Assembly (NCBI RefSeq): GCF_018141005.1
Contig: NZ_CP046582.1
Span: forward strand, 124,001-188,000
Length of the DNA stretch: 64,000 nucleotides
DNA from: Erwinia sp. E602
Lineage (GTDB): Bacteria; Pseudomonadota; Gammaproteobacteria; Enterobacterales; Enterobacteriaceae
Direction: 5' to 3'
Under the pieces are notes generated by a model. It did no database searches. It had not been told where the DNA came from and was given only the letters and a program-made list of their open reading frames with translations. A program made the position numbers and the translations under genes. Below are positions 46,083 through 53,740 of the stretch, piece after piece; positions within the stretch are counted from its first letter, which is position 1, and every line of letters starts with the position of its first letter.

Positions 46083-46976
46083 ATGATTAGCCGCCGCCGC
46101 CTGTTAATGGGCTCCGGCGCATTTTTGCTGGCAATGAGCACCGACAATCTGTTTGCCCGGCAGGACTTTTTCCCGCTGTGGCCGGACGAACCTCCTGGCG
46201 GCGGCGGGCCAAGCGGCGCGCTGCGTATTTCATCTAACGGTTCCTGGTCGAATATCGTCAGCCCCGGCATTCAGCGCTTTGTACCGGAACAGCCCAACGG
46301 TAAAGCGGTGCTGATCGCCGCCGGTGGCGGCTACCGCTGGATCGGCATGGGCCGCGAAGGCTGGCCGGTGGCGCGCTGGCTGAACAGCAAAGGCTACACC
46401 GCCTACGTGCTCAGCTACCGGCTGCCGGGGGAGCACTGGCAGGATGGCAACCGCGTGGCGCTGCAGGACGCTCAGCGGGCGATCCGTCTGGTGCGCTCGA
46501 TGGAGAACAACGTGCATCTGCTGGGCTTTTCGGCGGGGGGGCATCTGCTGGGCATGGCGGCGGCGCGGCCGGATTTTGCCACCTACGCGCCGCAGGATAG
46601 CATCGACGAGATCGTGCCAAAGGCGGACAGCGTCGGGCTGATCTACCCGGTGATCACCCTGGAACCGCCCTACACTCACACCAATACCCACCTGATGATG
46701 GTCGGTAATCATCCCACGGCGGCGGAAGAGGCCAGCTGGTCGGTGCAGAATTACGTCACCCGCGCCTACCCGCCGCTGTTTATCGCTCAGGCCGAGGACG
46801 ACCCGACCTCAGACCCGGAAAACAGCGTGATCATGACCGATACCTGCCGCCGCGTCGGCGTGCCGGTGCAGCAGATCCAGCTGTCGCGCGGCGGCCACGG
46901 CTTCGGCCTTGGCAAAGCCGGCACCCCGGCGGCGATCTGGGATGAAGCCTACGCGGTGTGGCTGGCGGCACGGTAG
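46083..46976 (+). CDS. Exported alpha/beta-hydrolase (esterase/lipase) with Tat-type signal
   Basis: 297 residues. The N-terminus MISRRRLLMGSGAFLLAMST has the RRxLL twin-arginine pattern. The mature enzyme is an acetyl-esterase-like alpha/beta-hydrolase: oxyanion region IAAGGGYRW (~80), nucleophile GFSAGGHLL (~150), acid in EDDPTSDPENSV (~240) and histidine in RGGHGFGLG (~275). Related proteins de-acetylate sugars or xylan. It is monocistronic; the CcdAB operon starts ~130 bp later. Confidence 0.88.
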   Translation: MISRRRLLMGSGAFLLAMSTDNLFARQDFFPLWPDEPPGGGGPSGALRISSNGSWSNIVSPGIQRFVPEQPNGKAVLIAAGGGYRWIGMGREGWPVARWLNSKGYTAYVLSYRLPGEHWQDGNRVALQDAQRAIRLVRSMENNVHLLGFSAGGHLLGMAAARPDFATYAPQDSIDEIVPKADSVGLIYPVITLEPPYTHTNTHLMMVGNHPTAAEEASWSVQNYVTRAYPPLFIAQAEDDPTSDPENSVIMTDTCRRVGVPVQQIQLSRGGHGFGLGKAGTPAAIWDEAYAVWLAAR

Positions 46977-47072
46977 CTGGCGGTTAACTCGTCTGTGAGA
47001 ATCTGCGAGTGGGACCGCAGCGGAAGATTAAACTTCGTACGCAGATGATTAGTTTTTGTATACTATTACCCT

Positions 47073-47082
47073 TGTCATGACA
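47073..47082. promoter_or_regulatory. Palindrome before ccdA
   Basis: TGTCATGACA, a perfect 10-bp palindrome, lies between a TATACT -10-like hexamer (47059-47064) and the ccdA start. It is a candidate operator for CcdA autoregulation. Confidence 0.45.
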
Positions 47083-47104
47083 CGTGTTCACTGCAGGGGT
47101 AATT

Positions 47105-47344
47105 ATGTCCACATCATCCGCAACTCAGAAAAAAACCGTTAGCGTGACGCTCGATCCCGCCCTCTATGATGAGGCCCGCCGGGCAGGCATTAATCTCTCT
47201 GCTACCCTGGCAATTGCTTTACTCAGTGAGCTGCGCGCCACGGCTGCCAGACGCTGGCAGCAGGAAAATCAGCAGGGACTAGATGAACTCAACCGGATTA
47301 CCGAAGAGAATGGTCTGTTGTCCGATCGCTACCGGGCCTTTTAA
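47105..47344 (+). CDS. ccdA: CcdA-family antitoxin
   Basis: 79 residues. A ribbon-helix-helix N-terminus (KTVSVTLDPALYDEARRAGINLSATLAIALLSEL) and a C-terminal toxin-binding tail with the family pattern (RRWQQENQQGLDELNRITEENGLLSDRYRAF). CcdA neutralises CcdB and represses the operon. AGGGG lies before the ATG at 47105. ccdB starts 3 bp after the stop. Confidence 0.94.
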   Translation: MSTSSATQKKTVSVTLDPALYDEARRAGINLSATLAIALLSELRATAARRWQQENQQGLDELNRITEENGLLSDRYRAF

Positions 47345-47346
47345 TC

Positions 47347-47655
47347 ATGCAGTACCGGGTTTATCGTAACCAGTCTGGATCGCAGAGCCACCCCTGGCTG
47401 CTTGACGTACAGAGCGACATTATCGGCCAGCTGAATACCCGCCTGGTCATACCGCTTTTCCCCCGCGATCGCTTTAAGGGAACTCAGCCAGTGAGGCTGT
47501 GCCCGGTCGTGAAGATAGAAGGGAAAGAGTATCTGGTTATGACGCATCAGATGGCCAGCGTGCTCAGCAGTATGCTGGGTGAAGAGATCACCAGTCTGGC
47601 TGCGCAGCGCGATGAGATCAAAGCCGCGATTGATTTTCTTCTGGCCGGATTTTAA
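47347..47655 (+). CDS. ccdB: CcdB-family gyrase toxin
   Basis: 102 residues, the full length of CcdB (MQYRVYRNQSGSQSHPWLLDVQSDIIGQLNTRLVIPL). The C-terminal SSMLGEEITSLAAQRDEIKAAIDFLLAGF helix is present. In F-plasmid CcdB the last three residues (WGI) are essential for gyrase poisoning; here the end is AGF, as in several chromosomal homologues, so potency may differ. It follows ccdA immediately and is closed by a bidirectional terminator. Confidence 0.93.
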   Translation: MQYRVYRNQSGSQSHPWLLDVQSDIIGQLNTRLVIPLFPRDRFKGTQPVRLCPVVKIEGKEYLVMTHQMASVLSSMLGEEITSLAAQRDEIKAAIDFLLAGF

Positions 47656-47661
47656 GCAATA

Positions 47662-47692
47662 AAAAAGCCGGTAACAGAGTTACCGGCTTTTT
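47662..47692. terminator. Bidirectional terminator between ccdB and ddc
   Basis: A 14-bp perfect inverted repeat (AAAAAGCCGGTAAC, aga, GTTACCGGCTTTTT) lies 6 bp after the ccdB stop and 18 bp after the ddc stop on the other strand. It has T-runs on both strands. Confidence 0.92.
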
Positions 47693-47709
47693 CAGGCGTA
47701 GCAGGGCGA

Positions 47710-49179
47710 TTACGCCAGCAGCTCATTCCCGGTCAGCTCAACCAGATCCAGCAGCTTAATGATGTCCTGCAGGGTCACGGTTGGGTTGAGCAGCGTCACC
47801 TTCAGACAGGTGATGCCGTTAGCTTCCGTCACGCCGACGTTGGCGCGGCCGGATTCCAGCAGCTTGTCACCGATCTTCTGGTTCAGCAGCGCGATATCCG
47901 CGTCGCTGGCGTTCGCCAGTGCCGCAGGACGGAAGCGGAACAGCACGCTGGCCAGCTGCGGCTTCATCACCAGCTCCAGCTCCGGCTGCTCAGTGACGTA
48001 GCCCGCCACCTGCTGTGCCAGGGTAACGCCGTGATCGATGATTTCAGCGTACTGCTGCTGACCCAGCGCTTCCAGGCCCATCCACAGCTTCAGTGCGTCG
48101 AAGCGGCGGGTGGTCTGCAGCGATTTGGAGACCAGGTTCGGTACGCCGGCCGCTTCGTCGAACTCAGAGTTCAGGTAAGCCGCCTGGTAGCGCATCAGCT
48201 CGTAGTGGCGCGCTTCCTTCAGCAGGAAGGCACCGCAGCTGATGGTCTGGAAGTACTGCTTGTGGAAGTCCAGGGTAATGGAATCCACCAGCTCGATGCC
48301 GTCCAGGTAGTGACGATACTGCTCAGACATCAGCAGCGCGCCGCCCCAGGCCGCATCAACGTGTACCCAGATCTGCTGTTCAGCCGCAAGCTGAGCAATT
48401 TCACGCAGCGGGTCGATCGCACCGGCGTCGGTGGTACCGGCGGTGGCGACGATCGCCAGGATCTGCTCGCCGTTGGCCTGCGCCTGCGCCACTTTCTCAC
48501 GCAGATCGTTGATGTCCATCCGCGCGAATTCGTCGGTTTTCACCAGGGTCACGGACTGATAGCCGAGGCCCATCAGCGCCATGTTTTTCTGCACCGAGAA
48601 GTGGGCGTTTTCCGAGCACAGCACCTTAATCTTACGCAGATCGCCGGTCAGGCCATGCTGCTGGATCGAGTGCCCCTGGCGGGCGAAGAAGGCGTCACGC
48701 GCCAGCATCAGGCCCATCAGGTTGCTCTGGGTGCCGCCGCTGGTGAACACGCCGGCATCGCCGGCCTGGTAACCGACGCGGGTGCGCAGCCACTCAATCA
48801 GCTTCACTTCCATAATGGTGGCTGACGGGCTCTGGTCCCATGAGTCCATGCTCTGGTTGGTGGCGTTGATCAACACTTCCGCGGCCTGGCTGATCACCAG
48901 GCTCGGGCAGTGCAGGTGCGCCACGCACTGCGGGTGGTGCACCGACAGGCTGTCCTTCAGGAAGTACTCAATCGCGCGCTCGATAGCGGCCTGGTTACCC
49001 AGGCCCTGAGCGTTAAAATCAAGCTGAATGCGCTCGCGCAGCTCGGCAACAGATTTACCCTGATACATCTCAGGCTGCTGCAGCCACTGCACCACGGCCG
49101 CGCTGGTCTGGGCAATCGCCTGCTGGTAGGCCTCGGTGCTCTCGGCGGAGGCCGCCAGAATTGGATTTGTCCGGGACAT
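47710..49179 (-). CDS. ddc: L-2,4-diaminobutyrate decarboxylase
   Basis: 489 residues, a group II PLP decarboxylase. It converts L-2,4-diaminobutyrate to 1,3-diaminopropane. The PLP lysine lies in SITLDFHKQYFQ (~306), preceded by VHVDAAWGGALL (~275), and GGTQSNLMGLMLARD (~150) binds the phosphate. The N-terminal HPQCVAHLHCPSLVISQAAEVLINATNQSMDSWDQSPS matches Acinetobacter and enterobacterial Ddc. The ATG at 49179 is chosen over an upstream GTG because GGAG is at the right distance. It is 14 bp downstream of dat, same operon. Confidence 0.95.
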   Translation of the reverse strand: MSRTNPILAASAESTEAYQQAIAQTSAAVVQWLQQPEMYQGKSVAELRERIQLDFNAQGLGNQAAIERAIEYFLKDSLSVHHPQCVAHLHCPSLVISQAAEVLINATNQSMDSWDQSPSATIMEVKLIEWLRTRVGYQAGDAGVFTSGGTQSNLMGLMLARDAFFARQGHSIQQHGLTGDLRKIKVLCSENAHFSVQKNMALMGLGYQSVTLVKTDEFARMDINDLREKVAQAQANGEQILAIVATAGTTDAGAIDPLREIAQLAAEQQIWVHVDAAWGGALLMSEQYRHYLDGIELVDSITLDFHKQYFQTISCGAFLLKEARHYELMRYQAAYLNSEFDEAAGVPNLVSKSLQTTRRFDALKLWMGLEALGQQQYAEIIDHGVTLAQQVAGYVTEQPELELVMKPQLASVLFRFRPAALANASDADIALLNQKIGDKLLESGRANVGVTEANGITCLKVTLLNPTVTLQDIIKLLDLVELTGNELLA

Positions 49180-49193
49180 CAACTTCACTCCAC

Positions 49194-50579
49194 TCAGACT
49201 GGTTTTACACCAGCGGCTAACATCGCCTGTTCAAATTTATCCAGGAACACGCCCAGGTCTTCTTTGCTGATCAGCAGGGATGGCAACAGGCGCAGTACCG
49301 CACCGTGACGACCACCACGCTCCAGAATCAGACCGTTTTCGAAGCATTTTTTCTGAATCAGCGCAGACAGATCGCCGTCCGCCGGGTAGCAACCCAGCTG
49401 ATCCTGTGCTTCCTGCGGCTTAACGAACTCAATGCCGAGCATCAGGCCCAGACCGCGCACGTGGCCGATCGCCGGGTAGCGCTTCTGCAGCTCGCCCAGT
49501 TTGCCCTTCAGCCATTCACCTTTCTCGGCAACGCTGTCAGCAATATTGTGCTCTTTCAGCAGCTTCAGCGTGGTCAGGCCGGTGGCCATCGCCAGCTGGT
49601 TGCCACGGAAGGTGCCGGTGTGGTGGCCAGGTGACCAGGCGTCGAACTGCTTCTTGATACCCAGCACGGCCAGCGGCAGACCGCCACCAACGGCTTTTGA
49701 CATCACGATGATGTCCGGCTGAATGCCGGCGTGTTCGAAGGCGAAGAACTTACCGGTACGGGCAAAGCCCGCCTGCACTTCGTCGATGATCAGCAGAATG
49801 CCGTGCTCTTCGGTCACCTTACGGATGCGCTGCAGCCACTCGGCCGGCGCCGGGTTCACGCCGCCTTCACCCTGAACGGCTTCCAGAATCACCGCCGCAG
49901 GTTTGCGCACGCCGCTCTCAACGTCGTTGATCAGGTTTTCGAAGTAGTAAGTCAGCGCTTTCACGCCAGCCTCACCGCCGATACCCAGCGGGCAGCGGTA
50001 CAGGTGCGGGTAAGGCATAAACTGCACTTCCGGCATCATGCCGTCTACCGCTTCTTTCGGCGACAGGTTACCGGTCACGGACAGTGCGCCGTGAGTCATA
50101 CCGTGGTAGCCGCCGGAGAAGCTGATCACGCCGGCACGGCCGGTCACTTTTTTCGCCAGCTTCAGCGCGGCTTCCACGGCGTCAGCGCCGGAAGGGCCGG
50201 TGAACTGCAGGCAGTACTCTTTACCCGCTCCAGGCAGTAACGAGAGCAGATACTCAGAGAACTGGTCCTTCAGTGGCGTCGTCAGGTCAAGAGTATGTAA
50301 CGGCAAGCCGCTGGTAATGACATTTTGGATGCTTTGCAGAACATCAGGATGGTTGTGTCCAAGCGCCAGCGTTCCCGCACCGGCCAGGCAGTCAAGATAC
50401 TGATTACCTTCAACATCGGTAATCCACGCGCCCTGAGCTTTCGCAATTGCAAACGGCAACTTACGCGGATAGCTCCTCACATTCGACTCAAATTCAGCCT
50501 GTCTGGCTAAAAAGGTCGCGTTGTTTCCCTCTACAGAATTCACATTCAAACTATCAATACGGACTTTATCCGTCATCAT
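49194..50579 (-). CDS. dat: Diaminobutyrate-2-oxoglutarate aminotransferase
   Basis: 461 residues of class III PLP aminotransferases. It makes L-2,4-diaminobutyrate from aspartate semialdehyde and glutamate. [23 protein letters not shown] (~120) binds cofactor phosphate, [20 protein letters not shown] (~248) holds the PLP Asp, and [15 protein letters not shown] the Schiff-base Lys (~278). The stretch [23 protein letters not shown] is diagnostic of Dat. AGGAG lies before the ATGATG start pair; either ATG is possible. With ddc it forms the 1,3-diaminopropane pathway. Confidence 0.95.
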   Translation of the reverse strand: MMTDKVRIDSLNVNSVEGNNATFLARQAEFESNVRSYPRKLPFAIAKAQGAWITDVEGNQYLDCLAGAGTLALGHNHPDVLQSIQNVITSGLPLHTLDLTTPLKDQFSEYLLSLLPGAGKEYCLQFTGPSGADAVEAALKLAKKVTGRAGVISFSGGYHGMTHGALSVTGNLSPKEAVDGMMPEVQFMPYPHLYRCPLGIGGEAGVKALTYYFENLINDVESGVRKPAAVILEAVQGEGGVNPAPAEWLQRIRKVTEEHGILLIIDEVQAGFARTGKFFAFEHAGIQPDIIVMSKAVGGGLPLAVLGIKKQFDAWSPGHHTGTFRGNQLAMATGLTTLKLLKEHNIADSVAEKGEWLKGKLGELQKRYPAIGHVRGLGLMLGIEFVKPQEAQDQLGCYPADGDLSALIQKKCFENGLILERGGRHGAVLRLLPSLLISKEDLGVFLDKFEQAMLAAGVKPV

Positions 50580-51150
50580 ATCTCTCCTACAACCGAGCGT
50601 GCTCAACACGCCGCAATTGATTAAATGAATAAAAATGAAGCTCATCGGCTAAAAAACGCGGCCAATATATGGCTTTTTAGTTCTGACCTCAATAATTTAT
50701 TTTGTTCAACGTTGTTAATGCATTGCCCGGGGTGACGCCAGGCTGATGATTTATTGAGCGATCGCATAAAAAAGGCCGCTTTCACGCGGAAGATTTTTTT
50801 ACAAAAAACTGCGTTTTCCTCATATCTGACGCGGCCTCAGCGGGGGTTTACCCCTGCGCTGGTCCGGCCACTTCGCCCAGCGGGTCGTCATCTAAAATTC
50901 ATCCTGACTCTGCCGTTTTACCGCGCAGATTTGCCTTAAAACGGCGATAAGATCTTTCTTACTATTCAGCAGGTAAACTTTAAGGTTATCGCCATATAAC
51001 CTTAATAAAAACGCAGGATAAGCCCAATGTTCAAAATACATCTAAAACAGTAATGATATTAATAATCCATCTCCCAACGGCATTAAAAGCCGCCCGCCAA
51101 GCCTCCACAGCCAATTTATGCCAGCTCACAGGCGTTTAAAAACACCCAGT
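50580..51150. other. Upstream region of dat, no gene
   Basis: About 570 bp with no supportable gene, AT-rich between 50,640 and 51,060. It must contain the dat promoter on the minus strand. One short hairpin, CCGC/GCGG at 50776-50789, is followed on the minus strand by CC and six T. It may stop transcription arriving from the hydrolase gene at 51.5 kb. The tandem repeats start at its right edge. Confidence 0.5.
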
Positions 51151-51515
51151 CAACAAACCAGTCAATTTTTCGGGAGGGCAGTGGGATGAGCCCGGAGCGG
51201 GGTAACCCGCGGAGGGTCGCCCGCATGACCCTGTGAATCTCGATCACAAAGACAACGCGCCCTAAGACCCACATTCAACAAACCGGTCAATTTTTCGGGA
51301 GGGCAGTGGGATGAGCCCGGAGCGGGGTAACCCGTGGAGGGTCGCCCGCATGACCCTGTGAATCTCGATCACAAAGACAACGCGCCCTAAGACCCACATT
51401 CAACAAACCGGTCAATTTTTCGGGAGGGCAGTGGGATGAGCCCGGAGCGGGGTAACCCGTGGAGGGTCGCCCGCTGACAGGCCCGGTGAATCTCGATCAA
51501 CCAGACAACGCGCCT
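51151..51515. repeat. Three tandem copies of a 125-bp structured repeat
   Basis: Copies begin at 51151, 51276 and 51401 (each opening CAACAAACC) with an exact 125-bp period. Copies two and three are nearly identical over the first ~80 bp; copy three diverges at its end, next to the hydrolase stop codon at 51516. Each copy can form successive hairpins. In copy one these are GCGGG-GTAA-CCCGC (51197-51210), AGGGTC/GACCCT (51213-51232) and TGTGA/TCACA (51232-51248). No open frame in it resembles a protein, and it is not a CRISPR: the units are contiguous with no variable spacers. Confidence 0.9.
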
Positions 51516-52337
51516 TTACAGTGTCTGCAGAAACGCCAGCAGATCCTGGTTCAGCCGATCCTGATGCGTCACCGCAAAGCCGTGCGGCGCGTTCTCATAC
51601 ACCTTCAGCGCCGCGCCCTTAATCTGCTGCGCCGCCAGCTTACCGGTGGTCTCAAACGGCACCACCTGATCATTATCACCGTGGATCACCAGCGTCGGCA
51701 CATCCACCTTCGCCAGATCGCCACGGAAATCGGTGGTCTCAAAGGCAGTCACACAGTCAATGGTGCCCTTCAGCGACGCCAGCAGCGCAATATTCAGCGT
51801 CTGAGCCAGCACGCCTTCAGACACCGTCTGCCCGGCATTCAGCCCGAAGAACGGCGTGGCAAAATCACTGATAAACTGTGCGCGGTCTTTACGCAGACCG
51901 TCGCGAATCCCGTCAAATACCGAGCCATCCACCCCGCCTGCAAAGCCCGATGCCTGACCAAAGGCCGGCGTCACCGCGCCCAGCAGCACCAGGCCGCGAA
52001 CCCGCGCCGAACCGTAACGGCCAACGTAGCGCGACACGTCGCCGCCGCCCATTGAGAAGCCCACCAGCGTCACGTCCTGCAGATCCAGATGGTTAATCAG
52101 GTCGTTGATGTCAGAGGCGAAGGTATCGTAGTTGTAACCCTCCCACGGCTGCTCAGAACGGCCAAAGCCGCGACGATCAAAGGCGATCACCCGGTAGCCG
52201 TTTTCGGCGAGGAAATTCAGCTGGCTGTCCCACATATCGGCGTCCAGCGGCCAGCCGTGGCTGAACAGTACCGGCTTACCCTTGCCCCAGTCTTTGTAAT
52301 AAATCTGCGTGCCGTCCTGCGTGTTGTAGGTGCTCAT
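51516..52337 (-). CDS. Alpha/beta-hydrolase (chloroperoxidase/arylesterase-like)
   Basis: 273 residues. Catalytic Ser in GFSMGGGDVSRYVGRYG (~95), Asp in VIHGDNDQVVPFE (~225) and His in ENAPHGFAVTH (~253); oxyanion HGWPLDADMW near 28. These are signatures of cofactor-free haloperoxidase/arylesterase hydrolases. The second ATG (52337) is chosen since AGGA touches the first. It is divergent from the isochorismatase-family gene. The 125-bp repeats begin directly after its stop. Confidence 0.92.
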   Translation of the reverse strand: MSTYNTQDGTQIYYKDWGKGKPVLFSHGWPLDADMWDSQLNFLAENGYRVIAFDRRGFGRSEQPWEGYNYDTFASDINDLINHLDLQDVTLVGFSMGGGDVSRYVGRYGSARVRGLVLLGAVTPAFGQASGFAGGVDGSVFDGIRDGLRKDRAQFISDFATPFFGLNAGQTVSEGVLAQTLNIALLASLKGTIDCVTAFETTDFRGDLAKVDVPTLVIHGDNDQVVPFETTGKLAAQQIKGAALKVYENAPHGFAVTHQDRLNQDLLAFLQTL

Positions 52338-52524
52338 GTTCATTCCTCAAAAGGTGGATTACGTGGTGTGATTAAAAGCGTAGTCGTAATTTACTGAGAA
52401 TGAAAAGGGGATATTTTTAACGAGTTGTCAGAAAATTTCGAACGACTTACCGTTATGAATTTTATGGATAAATTCTTCTATATACCGCAAAAAACCGTGT
52501 CAAAAAAAACTCAACAACTTAGCA

Positions 52525-52540
52525 AATTCTTTCCGCTATC
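52525..52540. promoter_or_regulatory. Shared promoter motif, copy 1
   Basis: AATTCTTTCCGCTATC, 91 bp before the first isochorismatase gene. It recurs with a single change (AATTCTTTCCGTTATC) at 57432-57447 before the second copy. The surrounding DNA otherwise differs, pointing to a common regulator site, plausibly for the LysR protein at 56.5 kb. Confidence 0.6.
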
Positions 52541-52630
52541 CCGTTTTTTAAACCCGACGTAATCTTATTTCCAGCAGCAACAAACCCACACAGAAATGTG
52601 AAAACTGAAAAAATTTAAGAGGAACTGAAA

Positions 52631-53272
52631 ATGTCTAAATTCGACCTGCTGGACCCACAGAACTCCACCCTGATCTTTATCGACCATCAGCCGCAGATGT
52701 CGTTCGGCGTCGCCAACATCGACCGCCAGCAGCTGAAAAACAACACCGTGGCGCTGGCCAAAGCGGGCAAAATTTTTAACGTTCCGACCATTTACACCTC
52801 GGTGGAAACCGAAAGCTTCAGCGGCTACATCTGGCCGGAGCTGCTGGCGGTGCACCCGGAGGTGCAGCCGATTGAGCGTACCTCGATGAACTCCTGGGAA
52901 GATGCGGCCTTCGTGGCGGCGGTGAAAGCCACCGGCCGTAAGAAGCTGATTATCTCCGCCCTGTGGACGGAAGTGTGCCTGACCTTCCCGGCGCTGATGG
53001 CGCTGAAAGAGGGCTTCGAGGTGTACGTGGTGACCGATACGTCAGGCGGCACCAGCGTCGACGCCCACGAGCGTTCGATTGACCGCATGGTGCAGGCGGG
53101 CGCGGTGCCGGTGACCTGGCAGCAGGTGCTGCTGGAGTACCAGCGTGACTGGGCGCGCAAAGAGACCTACGACGCGGTAATGGACCTGGTGCGCGAGCAC
53201 AGCGGCGCCTACGGTATGGGCGTGGATTATGCCTACACCCTGGTACACAAAGCCCCGGCCCGTAAAGCCTGA
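52631..53272 (+). CDS. Isochorismatase-family hydrolase, copy 1 (YcaC-like)
   Basis: 213 residues of the cysteine hydrolase superfamily. Catalytic Asp in FIDHQPQ (residue 18) and nucleophile Cys in LWTEVC (residue 116) are in place; the size and sequence resemble YcaC rather than nicotinamidase or EntB. The natural substrate of YcaC-like enzymes is unknown. The protein is identical to that at 57524-58165, and the genes differ at only six positions, all silent. A hairpin follows, then a DoxX gene and an MFS gene, probably one operon. Confidence 0.92.
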   Translation: MSKFDLLDPQNSTLIFIDHQPQMSFGVANIDRQQLKNNTVALAKAGKIFNVPTIYTSVETESFSGYIWPELLAVHPEVQPIERTSMNSWEDAAFVAAVKATGRKKLIISALWTEVCLTFPALMALKEGFEVYVVTDTSGGTSVDAHERSIDRMVQAGAVPVTWQQVLLEYQRDWARKETYDAVMDLVREHSGAYGMGVDYAYTLVHKAPARKA

Positions 53273-53284
53273 TTATCCCTTAAC

Positions 53285-53309
53285 GCCGGAAGCCACCGTG
53301 GCTTCCGGC
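53285..53309 (+). other. Intercistronic hairpin
   Basis: GCCGGAAGCCAC and GTGGCTTCCGGC are near-contiguous inverted arms, 12 bp each, between the isochorismatase and DoxX genes. The DoxX ribosome-binding AGGAG follows immediately, itself inside a GGCAGG/CCTGCC repeat. There is no T-run: the likely role is partial attenuation, RNA stability or control of DoxX translation. Confidence 0.55.
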
Positions 53310-53320
53310 AGGAGCCTGCC

Positions 53321-53740
53321 ATGCGTAATTCCCCTGTTTTTGCTCTGCCTGCTTCACCGATCTCATCAACGGCCGTCCGCTGGCTGGCGCTGCTGGCACT
53401 CTGTTCTGCGTATCTGCAGGGCGGGCTGGTCAAACTGCTGGACTTCCCCGGAGCCATCGCGGAAATGCAGCATTTTGGCCTGTCACCGGCGGCACCGATG
53501 GCGATGGCGGTGATTGTGCTGGAACTGGGCGCGTCACTGCTGATCCTCAGCGGCCGGTTACGCTGGCTGGGCGCGCTGGCGCTGGCGCTGTTTACCCTCG
53601 CCGCCACCTTTATGGCTAACCGCTTCTGGCAGGTGCCGGTTGCGGAACGCGGGATGGTGATGAACGGTTTCTTTGAGCACCTCGGCCTGGCGGGCGCGCT
53701 GGTGTACGTCGCATGGCATGATTTACGGAGCCAGAAATGA
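53321..53740 (+). CDS. DoxX-family membrane protein
   Basis: 139 residues with four transmembrane helices (VRWLALLALCSAYLQGGLVKLLDF; AAPMAMAVIVLELGASLLILSG; LGALALALFTLAATFMANRFW; EHLGLAGALVYVAWHDL). The conserved GGLVKLxDF near the first helix marks the DoxX/DUF417-like fold. It shares an ATGA overlap with the downstream MFS gene. In this cluster it may support redox or quinone chemistry, but the function is inferred only from family membership. Confidence 0.88.
   Translation: MRNSPVFALPASPISSTAVRWLALLALCSAYLQGGLVKLLDFPGAIAEMQHFGLSPAAPMAMAVIVLELGASLLILSGRLRWLGALALALFTLAATFMANRFWQVPVAERGMVMNGFFEHLGLAGALVYVAWHDLRSQK

Noticed and set aside
51231..51248. CRP site in the 125-bp repeat
   Set aside because: TGTGA and TCACA are separated by 7 bp instead of 6, and copy three loses both arms' sequence while keeping pairing, which fits an RNA stem better than a CRP operator.
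51151..51515. CRISPR array
   Set aside because: The 125-bp units are contiguous and repeat in full; there are no short repeats alternating with unique spacers and no cas genes.
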